Part shown: positions 1 to 8,025 of the stretch, in pieces
Layout: each line of letters starts with the position of its first letter
How positions within the stretch are numbered: the first letter of the stretch is position 1
Assembly (NCBI GenBank): GCA_008933705.1
Contig: WBUN01000002.1
Coordinates: 1-64,000, forward strand
Direction: 5' to 3'
DNA: 64,000 nt
DNA from: Hyphomicrobiaceae bacterium
Lineage (GTDB): Bacteria > Pseudomonadota > Alphaproteobacteria > Rhizobiales > Hyphomicrobiaceae
The notes under the pieces: generated by a model
What the model saw: only the letters and a program-made list of their open reading frames with translations
Databases searched by the model: none
What the model was told of the DNA's origin: nothing
Program-made: the position numbers and the translations under genes

Positions 1-139
1 GGGCGTGCTCTGCGGTGAGCATGGCCCGTGCGGCCCGGTGACCTGGGCCCCCGCCTTCGCGGGGGTGACGGTGGTGTGTGTGCGGTGCGCGAGTGCCTCG
101 CCTTCGCAGCGAAATCCAAGCCGATCAGCCAACACCGAC

Positions 140-226
140 GTCATGCCCGCATCGCACACCCCGCTCCGCCCTGAGCGCGTCGAAGGGCGGCCACGCCGGC
201 CGTGGTTCGACAGGCTCACCACGGAG
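140..226. repeat. imperfect repeat, copy 1 (non-coding)
   Basis: First copy of a dispersed-looking intergenic element. It begins with cgtcatgcccgcatcgc, continues with a segment reading ccctgagcg...tcgaagggcgg, and ends with ggttcgacaggctcacca. The same three blocks recur in the same order at 260-360. No gene is supported anywhere in 1-431: the short open frames here are incidental to GC-rich sequence. Such ctgagc/tcgaagg and gttcgacaagctcacca blocks occur in intergenic repeats of many alphaproteobacteria; the function is unknown. Confidence 0.6.
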
Positions 227-259
227 GACCGTTCCAACCGGAAGGGGCACCTCACGTGA

Positions 260-360
260 CGTCATGCTCGCATCGCGTACCCCACTCCGCCCTGAGCCTG
301 GCGAAGGGCGGCTGTGAGGCACCGTTGCGGCCGCGTGGTTCGACAAGCTCACCACGGGGG
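260..360. repeat. imperfect repeat, copy 2 (non-coding)
   Basis: Second copy of the element at 140-226, offset by about 120 bases. The order of blocks is the same: cgtcatgctcgcatcgc, then ccctgagcctggcgaagggcgg, then ggttcgacaagctcacca. It is about 14 bases longer because of an insertion between the second and third blocks. It lies just downstream of the terminase gene stop (432, reverse strand). Confidence 0.6.
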
Positions 361-431
361 CAACGGGTGTGCTCGCAGCTCCCGGGCGCTCCGCTTCGTT
401 CCGGCCGGGATGGCAGCGGGCGTGCGGCGGG

Positions 432-1751
432 TCACAGGCGGTGGATGCCGGGCCGGCGCTGGGGGGTGAGCATCAGTTCGGTGATCGCCCACACGAGCGC
501 ATCGAGACGGTCCGGGCTGCGGCCGTTCGAAAGACCGTCGGAGCCGAAGTCGCACATCTGCAGCTCGAGTTCGGGGAACTCGCCGACGTGGGCCACGCGG
601 CCTTCCGCGTACAGAGTCGAGACGGGCTCGGCGCGAAGCCATTTGCCGCGCGAGGCATAGACCTTCTTGATGGGAACCGTATCATCCACGCTGCGAAAGA
701 CGTTGACGACGAGATCGCCGCCCTGGTTGGCCTCCACGACGATGGTGTCGGCCTCGTAGTCGCGATAGGCGGCAATGGCTGCGCGCGCCCAGGTGGCCGG
801 ATCGCGGCCCTGGATGGTGCGATCGGCGAGCACGTAGCCGCGCCCATCCTCACCGCGGCCGGCGACGACGATGCCGCAGGAGTCGGATCCCGCGTTGGAC
901 GACACCGGGGGGTCGACCGCAACAACGACGCGCTGCAGCTCCGGCCGGGCCGCAAGCCGCCCTTGCGCCAGCCACGGCCGTTGCCACAGACCATGCAAGC
1001 GCTCCTCCACGATCTCTCCATCCAGCTCCTGCCGCCCGATCGGCGTGGCGCCGTAGCGGCGCCGCATCTCGGCGATAAAGGCGGGCGCCAGGTTGGCGGC
1101 GTTGTCGGCCGTGCGCGAGCGGCTGGTGACCGTTGCGGCATCGTCCATGATCTTCTTCAGCAAGCCGATGGCACGCGGCGTGGTGGTGACCACCACGCGC
1201 GGCAGCGCACCGAGACGCATGGCGAACTGCAGAATGTCCCACACGCGCTGCGGCCGCCGCCACTTGGCGAGCTCGTCGCACCAGGCGGCATCGAACTGCG
1301 GACCGCGCAGGCTTTCGGGATCGTCGGCCGCGAACATCTGCGCGATGGCGCCGTTGCGCCAGACGACCTGGTTCTTCGAGACCTCGAGAACGGGCTTCTC
1401 GGCGGGTGCATGCACGGACAACAGGCCCGACACACCTTCCACCATCACGCTTCTGACCTGGGCGATGGTCTCGCCAACCAGGGCGATGCGGCGCGCCCGC
1501 GTCGGGGAATGCGGCGGACCCAGCGCCTGCGCCCGCACCCACTCCGCGCCTGCGCGCGTCTTGCCCGAGCCGCGCCCGCCGAGGATCAGCCAGGTGCGCC
1601 AGGGCTCGCCCTCGGCGGTCGCCTCCGGAGGGAGCTGGTCGTCCCGCGCCCACAAGATCCAATCGTACCAGCACCGGACAAGGACCTCGTGATCCTCGGC
1701 GGCAAAGGCTCGCGCGCGCTGCTCAGCCGGCAGCCGCGACAAACTTCGCAA
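432..1751 (-). CDS. phage/GTA-type terminase large subunit (TerL)
   Basis: This 439-residue protein is the DNA-packaging motor: an N-terminal ATPase pumps DNA into a prohead and a C-terminal RNase H-like nuclease cuts it. The Walker A motif reads LGGRGSGKTRAGAEW near residue 60, and the Walker B-like motif FDAAWCDELAKW follows near residue 160. The nuclease acidic residues appear in VVVAVDPP, TIVVEANQGG and PDRLDALVWA. Length and motifs fit the TerL of Rhodobacter-type gene transfer agents better than that of a typical large-genome phage. Its start overlaps the end of the upstream terS-like gene by 29 bases. No portal or capsid gene follows before the window edge, which is unusual because those genes normally come directly after it. 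Confidence 0.9.
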   Translation of the reverse strand: MRSLSRLPAEQRARAFAAEDHEVLVRCWYDWILWARDDQLPPEATAEGEPWRTWLILGGRGSGKTRAGAEWVRAQALGPPHSPTRARRIALVGETIAQVRSVMVEGVSGLLSVHAPAEKPVLEVSKNQVVWRNGAIAQMFAADDPESLRGPQFDAAWCDELAKWRRPQRVWDILQFAMRLGALPRVVVTTTPRAIGLLKKIMDDAATVTSRSRTADNAANLAPAFIAEMRRRYGATPIGRQELDGEIVEERLHGLWQRPWLAQGRLAARPELQRVVVAVDPPVSSNAGSDSCGIVVAGRGEDGRGYVLADRTIQGRDPATWARAAIAAYRDYEADTIVVEANQGGDLVVNVFRSVDDTVPIKKVYASRGKWLRAEPVSTLYAEGRVAHVGEFPELELQMCDFGSDGLSNGRSPDRLDALVWAITELMLTPQRRPGIHRL

Positions 1752-2238
1752 GACGCTCCGTAAGCTCTCGACGGTAGCGCTCCGCCTCGGCGAAGAGCTC
1801 GGCAGCGTCGGCGGATTCCTGTCTCCCGTCGGCGGTGCGGTCGAGTTCAGAGGCCATCTCCGTGATCTTGTCGAGGTTCCTGATCAGCGTGCCGATCGAG
1901 CGGATCTCGCGCTCGTCGTCGAGCATGGGGGGAAGTTTTCCGGCCTCGCCATCGAGGCCTCGTATCTGCTCCTGCATGCGGTGCTCCATGAGCTTGAGCT
2001 TGGTGTCGATCGCCCGATAGAGGCGGCGGACGAGGTTGCGGCGCACCTCGATGGTGGCGGCCGCGAACGAGGAGGCCGACATCGGACCGCGGCGCGTCAG
2101 CCAATTGTACAGCCGGGCGCGCCGGAGGATCGTGCGCACGTGCACGCCGAAGCGTGCGGCGAGCTCGCGGTCGCTCTCGACGCCACCCTCGCGCGCACGG
2201 CGCAGTTCGTCCCACTGTTCAGGAGTGAGGGCCGGCAT
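1723..2238 (-). CDS. terminase small subunit-like DNA-binding protein (GTA g1-like)
   Basis: The 171-residue product has an N-terminal helix-turn-helix-like segment (residues about 20-45, ELAARFGVHVRTILRRA) and a long helical, charged C-terminal half ending in LTERLAKFVAAAG. A small HTH protein directly ahead of TerL with overlapping ends is the typical place of the small terminase subunit, which recognises DNA and recruits TerL. The call rests mainly on that position and on the helix-turn-helix; the family itself diverges quickly. It could also be a generic HTH protein. It is probably transcribed from the AT-richer stretch at 2239-2400. Confidence 0.7.
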   Translation of the reverse strand: MPALTPEQWDELRRAREGGVESDRELAARFGVHVRTILRRARLYNWLTRRGPMSASSFAAATIEVRRNLVRRLYRAIDTKLKLMEHRMQEQIRGLDGEAGKLPPMLDDEREIRSIGTLIRNLDKITEMASELDRTADGRQESADAAELFAEAERYRRELTERLAKFVAAAG

Positions 2239-2543
2239 CCGGGGGCGACTTGATTGGGTGGAGCAGGGGCCGCGAGGCGGCGGCTCGGACGCAACTGTCG
2301 AGCTATAGCAAATTCATACACGAGGAGCGTGACGCTGTCAAACAAAAACGACGATATATGCGATAACCGCGCTTGCAGCTCCAACAACATCGCACGAAAA
2401 CGAGGAATGCCGGCAGCACCCCGGTGTGTCCCCATTCCGAAGTTCGCCGAAGTATCGAGAAGTTCGCTCCAAGCATGCCGCCAACGCCGGCGAATTCCCA
2501 TCACACTGGAGGAGCACGCGCACGATGAGGCCTGGCGTATCTC
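2239..2543. other. intergenic region, no gene seen
   Basis: About 300 bases between the terminase pair and a secreted-protein gene, both reading leftward. The stretch 2305-2400 is clearly richer in A and T than its surroundings and probably holds the promoter of the terminase pair. I see no RNA gene, repeat or convincing terminator. Confidence 0.4.
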
Positions 2544-2990
2544 TCACCGGGCGGATGCGCACTTCTCGAACGCCGGCGTCGGCTGCCCGCTGCCCGTGAA
2601 CAGGCCGTCTCGGATCATGGCCTGGCCGTCGCCGCGCACGGACTCCCAACTGCGAATGCGACCGCCGATCCTGGCGATGATGACTGTGAACTCGGCCTGC
2701 CGGCCGGTCTCCTGGTACTGCAGCCGGTCATTGGCCAACAGGCGGAGGTTGCGCATGCTGAAGGAGCCGTCCAGGCTCGGATCCATCTTGAGCGTGCGGG
2801 TCACCCCTCCTCGCGGAGAAACCGTATACGTGAGGTAGGGATTGCGCGGGCCCGGCGGCTGCGCGCAGTCGACGGCAAAGGTGCCCTCCATGCCGAATTT
2901 CGCCAAGGCATCGCTGTCCGGGCCGGCAAGCGCCTCGCCGGCCGAGATGCAGACTGCCAGCACTGCCGAGGTAAGCACGATGCTCCGCAT
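2544..2990 (-). CDS. small secreted protein of unknown function
   Basis: This 148-residue protein has a clear Sec signal peptide: MRSIVL, a hydrophobic core and an A-x-A cleavage site at GEALA/GPDSD. The mature part holds two cysteines, one in FAVDCAQPPGPRNPY and one in FEKCAS, that could form a disulfide bond. I do not recognise the family. An in-frame ATG exists 78 bases upstream, but it would put charged residues before the signal peptide. The start at 2990 follows a GGGGACAGG sequence and is preferred. It is probably periplasmic. Confidence 0.65.
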   Translation of the reverse strand: MRSIVLTSAVLAVCISAGEALAGPDSDALAKFGMEGTFAVDCAQPPGPRNPYLTYTVSPRGGVTRTLKMDPSLDGSFSMRNLRLLANDRLQYQETGRQAEFTVIIARIGGRIRSWESVRGDGQAMIRDGLFTGSGQPTPAFEKCASAR

Positions 2991-3141
2991 GACCTGTCCC
3001 CGCACCAATCCGTTCACGTGCTCTTTGGGCCGCACCCACGCGACAATGCTACCATCGCATGCCGCCACGAATTGCGCATCAGCGTGAAATCACGAGAATT
3101 GCACGACGTGATGCTTGCGGTTGGGGATGTGGGGCCAATCG

Positions 3142-3579
3142 ATGGGAAACGCGACACGTCGCTTGTGGAGCGGTGCACTCCTCACCGCCGCCTGTCTGCT
3201 GACGGCGGACACCGCCGCGGCCGAAGGAGCGCTCGCGGTCGGCTGGACCGGGGATGTCGCCAAGGATGGCCTGGCGGTCGGCACCGCCATCAACTACGCC
3301 ACCCGCGAGCAGGCGATCGCCACAGCCATCGAGTACTGCAGGAAGTACGACCAGGCGCCGAGAGCCAAGGTGAACTGCAAGCTCGTGGCCACGTTCAGGC
3401 GCGAGTGCTACGCGGTAGCCTACGATCCCAAGGCCGGCACGCCGGGTGCCGGCTGGGCCGTGGCCGCCGACAAGGCCACGGCGGAGGAGCGCGCCATCGC
3501 GAAATGCGAAGCCTCGGCCGGAACCGATCGGCAGGGCACCTGCCGGACCGAGGAAGCCAAATGCGATACGAACGATTGA
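3142..3579 (+). CDS. DUF4189 domain secreted protein, copy A
   Basis: The 145-residue product has an N-terminal signal peptide (MGNATRRLWSG, hydrophobic core, cleavage near TAAAEGAL). The mature domain has paired cysteines and the repeated small-residue pattern of DUF4189: LAVGWTGD, EQAIATAIEYC, CYAVAYDP, AGWAVAADKATAEERA and a Cys-rich end. The function of DUF4189 is unknown; members are exported. A near copy follows at 3674, with 65 bases identical (3268-3332 against 3800-3864), so the pair is a recent duplication or is kept alike by gene conversion. Upstream in-frame starts exist at 3127 and 3115. Confidence 0.75.
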   Translation: MGNATRRLWSGALLTAACLLTADTAAAEGALAVGWTGDVAKDGLAVGTAINYATREQAIATAIEYCRKYDQAPRAKVNCKLVATFRRECYAVAYDPKAGTPGAGWAVAADKATAEERAIAKCEASAGTDRQGTCRTEEAKCDTND

Positions 3580-3673
3580 GGAGGCGTCGTCGCCTGCGCA
3601 AGCCGGCCCGCGTCAGACCATACGCAGCAGCGAACACGAGCGTCGCCGCAGATCGAGCCAGGGGGCCGGACCG

Positions 3674-4111
3674 ATGAGAAGCTTGAGCAAACGCGTGCTG
3701 GGCTTGGCCGCACTGGCGGCAGCGTCTGCGGCCGTGACGCATGCGGCGCGCGCCGAGGGCGCTCTGGCCATCGGCTGGACGGGCGACGTGGCGAGGGACG
3801 GCCTGGCGGTCGGCACCGCCATCAACTACGCCACCCGCGAGCAGGCGATCGCCACAGCCATCGAATACTGCCGCAACTCCAAGCAGGCGAAGAAGGCCGC
3901 GCAGACCTGCAAGCTGGTGGCGACCTTCAGGCGCGAGTGCTACGCGGTGGCCTATGATCCCAAGCCCGGCACGCCCGGTGCCGGCTGGGCGGTGGCCGCC
4001 GACAAGGCCACGGCGGAGGAGCGCGCCATCGCCATCTGCGAAGCCTCGGCTGGAACCGATCGGCAGGGCACCTGCCGGACCGAGGAGGCCAAATGCGACA
4101 CCAACGAATAG
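3674..4111 (+). CDS. DUF4189 domain secreted protein, copy B
   Basis: This 145-residue paralogue of the preceding gene lies about 95 bases downstream on the same strand. The signal peptide starts MRSLSKRVLG and is cleaved near ARAEGAL. The mature domain keeps all cysteines of copy A. It differs mainly in the signal peptide and in the variable loop after EYC (NSKQAKKAAQ against KYDQAPRAKV). Conservation in the mature part with divergence in the leader suggests both copies are used. Role unknown; the two are probably periplasmic and may be co-transcribed. Confidence 0.75.
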   Translation: MRSLSKRVLGLAALAAASAAVTHAARAEGALAIGWTGDVARDGLAVGTAINYATREQAIATAIEYCRNSKQAKKAAQTCKLVATFRRECYAVAYDPKPGTPGAGWAVAADKATAEERAIAICEASAGTDRQGTCRTEEAKCDTNE

Positions 4112-4147
4112 GTGGCCGCGCGGCCTGATCCGACCGCCGCCGGGGGC

Positions 4148-5344
4148 TCAGATCACCCTGGCACTGCGCAGGCCGGCGATCTCGGCGGCGGAGAAGCCGA
4201 ACTCGCGCAATACCTCCTCGGTGTGCTGGCCGCGCTCGGGCGGGGGACCTGCGATGCGGCTCGGCGTTCGCGCCAGCGTCACCGGCTGGCCGACGAGATG
4301 CAACGTGCCGCGACCGTCCGGCGTCGCGACGTCCTCGACCAGCCCCAGGTGCTCAACCTGCGGATCGGAATAGATCTGATCGATGGAATAGATGGGTCCA
4401 CATGGCACCTCGGCGGCATTGATGCGCGCGACCCACTCGGCGCTGCTGCCGCGGGCAAGGTAGGTCTCGATCTCGGCGTTGAGGGCGTTGCGGTTGACCG
4501 AGCGGGCGGCGGCCGTGGCGTATTCGGGCTTCTCCAGCAGTGCGCCGGCGCCGATGGCGCGGCACAGGCGCTCCCACATCCGGCCTCCGGACGTGGCAAT
4601 GTTGATGTGGCCGTCGCGCGTCTTGAAGACGCCGGTGGGAATGCTGGTCGGATGATCGTTGCCGGCCTGGCCCGGCACCTCGCGGGCGTTGAGCCAGCGC
4701 GAGCCCTGAAAATCCAGCATGAAGATCTGCGCCTGCAGCAGCGAGGTGGCGACCTGCTGTCCCTTGCCCGACTGCTCCCGCTCGATGAGGGCGACGAGGA
4801 TGCCGAGCGCACAGAACAGGCCGGCGGACAGGTCGGCGATGGGAATGCCGGCCCGCATCGGCCCGCGTCCGGGCTCGCCGGTCACGGACATGAGGCCGCC
4901 CATGCCTTGCGCGATCTGGTCGAAGCCGGGGCGGTCGCGGTAGGGACCGTCCTGACCGAAGCCGGAGATGCTGGCATAGACGAGGCGCGGGTTGACGGCC
5001 GCGAGCGTGGCGTAGTCGATGCCGAGCCGCGCCTTCACGTCGGGGCGGAAGTTCTCGACCACGACGTCGGCCCTCGCCGCCAGCCGGCGGAAGGCGGCTG
5101 CGCCTGCCTCGGACTTGAGGTCGAGCGTCAGGCTGCGCTTGTTGCGATGCAGATTCTGGAAATCGGAACCGTGCCGCGGACCGCCGAGCGCATCGCCCTG
5201 CTCCCGGTGCTCGGGCAGCTCGATCTTGATGACGTCGGCGCCCCAGTCGGCGAGCTGCCGCACGGCCGTCGGCCCGGAACGCACGCGCGTGAGATCAAGT
5301 ACCGTGAAACGCGCAAGCGCGGCGGAAGCACGCGGAGCAGGCAT
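4148..5344 (-). CDS. CaiB/BaiF family (class III) CoA-transferase
   Basis: The 398-residue enzyme belongs to family III CoA-transferases, which move CoA between carboxylic acids through an aspartyl-CoA thioester. It shows the family start FTVLDLTRVRSGPTAVRQLADWGADVIKIE (shown here in part: VLDLTRVRSGP and GADVIKIE), the block NKRSLTLDLK, and the catalytic aspartate in PGFDQIAQGMGGLMSVTG (Asp142). Length is normal for the family. The substrate cannot be read from the sequence. The GntR gene lies upstream on the same strand with about 120 bases between, and an SDR dehydrogenase diverges beyond it, so a role in breakdown of an organic acid is likely but inferred. Confidence 0.88.
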   Translation of the reverse strand: MPAPRASAALARFTVLDLTRVRSGPTAVRQLADWGADVIKIELPEHREQGDALGGPRHGSDFQNLHRNKRSLTLDLKSEAGAAAFRRLAARADVVVENFRPDVKARLGIDYATLAAVNPRLVYASISGFGQDGPYRDRPGFDQIAQGMGGLMSVTGEPGRGPMRAGIPIADLSAGLFCALGILVALIEREQSGKGQQVATSLLQAQIFMLDFQGSRWLNAREVPGQAGNDHPTSIPTGVFKTRDGHINIATSGGRMWERLCRAIGAGALLEKPEYATAAARSVNRNALNAEIETYLARGSSAEWVARINAAEVPCGPIYSIDQIYSDPQVEHLGLVEDVATPDGRGTLHLVGQPVTLARTPSRIAGPPPERGQHTEEVLREFGFSAAEIAGLRSARVI

Positions 5345-5465
5345 GGACCTCGGTTCACTCTGCAGCGACGGGATACGGCCGAGCTTGGCATAAACGGGGC
5401 CGATACCCCAAGGGGAACGTGGATGGTCCCCTCGCAGCAGTCAGGCACTCGATATCCGGAAGACC

Positions 5466-6203
5466 TCAGCCCATCTCCGCCATGTAGTATTTGTCCGCAA
5501 AGTGGCAGTAGCCGAGCCGCCATTCGACGGGCCGGCCGTTGAGCGCGCGCACGACACGATCGAGCACCATGATGGGCGCGCCCGCCTCCAGGCCGAGCGC
5601 CTCTCCGACGGCGGGCGTGGCCGTGCCAATCGACACGCGCTCCTCCGCCTGCCCCAGCAGCAGACCGTATTGCTGCGCCAGCACCGTGATGCGATGGCTG
5701 AAAGCCTTCTTGTCTGCCAGACCGGGGAAAAGCGCCGCAGGCATCGACGTCTCGTCGACCATGAACGGCCGCCCCTTGTCGAGCCGCAGGCGGCGAATGC
5801 GTATGACCTGCTCGTGCACCTGCAGCCCGAGACGGGAGGCCTCAAGGTCGTTGGCTCTTCCCAGGCTGATCTCGTTGATCCTGACTTGCGCGATGACGCG
5901 CTGGCCATCCTTGCCGCGGATGTTGTTGAAACGCGCGGAGAGCTCATCGGACGTCTGGTCGTTCACAAAGGTGCCGCGCCCCTGACGCCGCGTCAGCAGA
6001 TGCTCACCCTCCATGAGGTCGAGGGCCTTGCGCATCGTGCCCGAGCTGACGCCGAATTCCCGCGCCAGATCGCTTTCGTTCGGGATTGCCGCCCCGGGCT
6101 TCCACTCGCCCTGCGCGATCCGCTCCGCCAGCGCATCGCGCAGTTGCAGATATAATGGCCTGGTTGAAAATCGAGGCGAGTTGGTCATGGGATCGTTCAA
6201 CAT
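5466..6203 (-). CDS. GntR-family (HutC/FarR type) transcriptional regulator
   Basis: This 245-residue regulator has an N-terminal winged helix (residues about 15-80: PLYLQLRDALAERIAQGEW, SDLAREFGVSSGTMRKALDLM, RRQGRGTFV). A C-terminal UTRA-type ligand domain follows (EISLGRANDLEASRLGL..., AEERVSIGTA, GAPIMVLDRVV). The HutC subfamily binds small carboxylates, histidine intermediates or fatty acids. It lies between the co-directional CoA-transferase and the divergent SDR gene and probably controls both, with the ligand being a pathway intermediate. A second start five codons in (MTNSPRF, 6188) is possible. Confidence 0.88.
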   Translation of the reverse strand: MLNDPMTNSPRFSTRPLYLQLRDALAERIAQGEWKPGAAIPNESDLAREFGVSSGTMRKALDLMEGEHLLTRRQGRGTFVNDQTSDELSARFNNIRGKDGQRVIAQVRINEISLGRANDLEASRLGLQVHEQVIRIRRLRLDKGRPFMVDETSMPAALFPGLADKKAFSHRITVLAQQYGLLLGQAEERVSIGTATPAVGEALGLEAGAPIMVLDRVVRALNGRPVEWRLGYCHFADKYYMAEMG

Positions 6204-6744
6204 TCAATGCCTCCCGCATTTCTCCAACTGATATCCGACATCACTTGCGCATCGTTCTACCTACTGGGTTTCATGACATGCAGATTTCATACTGCAATAT
6301 ACATAGAAATACATGCGAACCAAAGACGAAAACTTTCGATTCACTATAATTCATTTGGCAACCCTGGTGGAGTATCGAGTGTAGATCTCAACAACATTAG
6401 GTGGCTCATCTTGGATGTGCAGGCGCGACGCCTGCGCGGTGCCCCGCCAGCAAGCGCCCGCCGATGCCAAGAAACGAAGACCCCTCTTCTTCTGCCGCCT
6501 GCGACTGTACGACACATGCGGGAATTTTGAAGAGCGTTCTTGCAAAAAACTTTCGTGAGCGCTCGAACAGCCTGCGCAGGAGCAGAGGCGCCGACAGACC
6601 CCACGCGGCCTGCTAGTGTGATGATCGAGGAGTTCGCCGGTGCTCGCGGCTTGGAGCGAGTTTCTCGATCCGAATCATACGAGTAACACTATGAGCCTCG
6701 GGTTTGCCCGGCACGCGGCATGCCGACCAGACGAGGGAGGGACC
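6204..6744. promoter_or_regulatory. divergent control region, GntR gene / SDR gene
   Basis: About 540 bases without a gene between the leftward GntR gene and the rightward SDR gene. The part 6225-6360 is distinctly AT-rich and probably contains promoters. Within it lie two direct copies of atacat exactly 10 bases apart (6299-6304 and 6309-6314), and an inverted pair tgcag/ctgca (6279-6283 and 6292-6296). Either could be the GntR operator, but both are short and this is tentative. Confidence 0.35.
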
Positions 6745-7494
6745 ATGGCCAACAAGATCGATATCAAAGGCCGTGTTGCGGTCGTCACCGGTGGTGCCCA
6801 AGGCTTCGGCCGGGCCATCACGGAACGCTTCGTGCAGTCGGGCGCGAAGGTGGCCATATGGGATCGCGATATCGCGCTTGCCGAGAGGACCGCAAAAAGC
6901 CTGGGCGACAGCGTCTGCGCGCTCGCCTGCGACGTCGGCGATGCGGCCGCCGTGGCGAACGCGCGCGATGCGACCATCAAGGCGCTCGGCCGGATCGACA
7001 TCCTCGTCAACAATGCGGGCATCGCCGGCGCCAACGCCAAGACCTGGGAAACCGAGGTCGAGGAATGGCGCAAGGTCATGCGCATCAATCTCGACGGGCC
7101 GTTCATCTGCGCCCGCGCCGTGGTGCCCGGCATGATCGCCCAGAACTACGGCCGCATCGTCAACATCGCCTCCATCGCCGGCAAGGAAGGCAATCCCAAC
7201 GCCGCACACTATTCGGCCTCCAAGGCGGGGGTGATTGCCCTGACGAAGTCGCTCGGCAAGGAGCTGGCCGGCTACGACATTGCCGTGAACGCCGTGACGC
7301 CGGCGGCAGCGAAGACGGCAATCTTCGACCAGATCACTCAGGAGCACATCGACTTCATGCTCTCCAAGATCCCGCGCAACCGCTTTGTGCTGGTGGAGGA
7401 GCTTGCGGCGATGGTGGCCTGGATGGCCTCGGAGGAGAACTCCTTCACCACCGGCGCGGTGTTCGACCTCTCCGGCGGGCGGGCGACCTACTGA
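6745..7494 (+). CDS. short-chain dehydrogenase/reductase (SDR)
   Basis: This 249-residue classical SDR is an NAD(P)-dependent oxidoreductase. It shows the cofactor motif TGGAQGFG (residues about 15-22), the structural motif NNAG near residue 90, the active-site Tyr-Lys in YSASK near residue 156 and a C-terminal GAVFDLSGGRATY like that of FabG-type enzymes. The start at 6745 is fixed by a strong gagggaggg ribosome site; an upstream in-frame ATG at 6640 has none. The substrate is unknown. It is divergent from the GntR regulator and CoA-transferase. Confidence 0.9.
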   Translation: MANKIDIKGRVAVVTGGAQGFGRAITERFVQSGAKVAIWDRDIALAERTAKSLGDSVCALACDVGDAAAVANARDATIKALGRIDILVNNAGIAGANAKTWETEVEEWRKVMRINLDGPFICARAVVPGMIAQNYGRIVNIASIAGKEGNPNAAHYSASKAGVIALTKSLGKELAGYDIAVNAVTPAAAKTAIFDQITQEHIDFMLSKIPRNRFVLVEELAAMVAWMASEENSFTTGAVFDLSGGRATY

Positions 7495-8025
7495 CGGACT
7501 GCCGGCCCGCGCAGCGGCAGGCTCGGCGGCGAATGCTACCGGGTCGTCGCAGGGATCGGGCTCCTGCACTACGACGGTCGCACCCGCCGCCGAATGGAGC
7601 TCGGCCTTTCTGGCAGTCCGCACGGCCTGCCGCCATGCGACCGCCGACCAAGCGAGCTTTGAGAGGTGCGGCATGATTGCCCACGCGGCGGCCGGCGATC
7701 GCATGGCTGCACGCGCACTCGCCGAACATTCCGCCGGCAGAAACTCAAGAAACGTGCCAGCTCCGACGAGCGGACTTTTTGGCTGGAGATCAACTGTCTG
7801 CAGCAGCCCGCGGGGGCCGTGTGCGCCATCGATGCTGAAGAATTGAGCGCCCGGCGAGGGAACTGGGCACGACGGGATGGCCGACGTATCCCGCAACTGT
7901 ATTTTTCAGCGCAGATCCGCCCTTTTCGGCGCCAAGCCCCGTGTGCCGGGTCGACGGCGGGATATCGCTCAAGTAGAAGCCCGTATCGACCGCTACCGCA
8001 TCGATCGCATCTCCCAGGAGCAGCA
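7495..8025. other. intergenic region, no convincing gene
   Basis: About 530 bases between the SDR gene and the PHP/DUF3604-like gene. The downstream frame stays open leftward from 8026 to 7666, but that stretch has no ribosome site and its translation is rich in Arg, Ser and Pro without domain character. I see no RNA, repeat or clear terminator. It could be a decayed gene or a long leader. Confidence 0.35.

Noticed and set aside
7500..7896. Possible decayed gene on the reverse strand after the SDR gene
   Set aside because: No motif could be recognised, so a pseudogene call is not supported.
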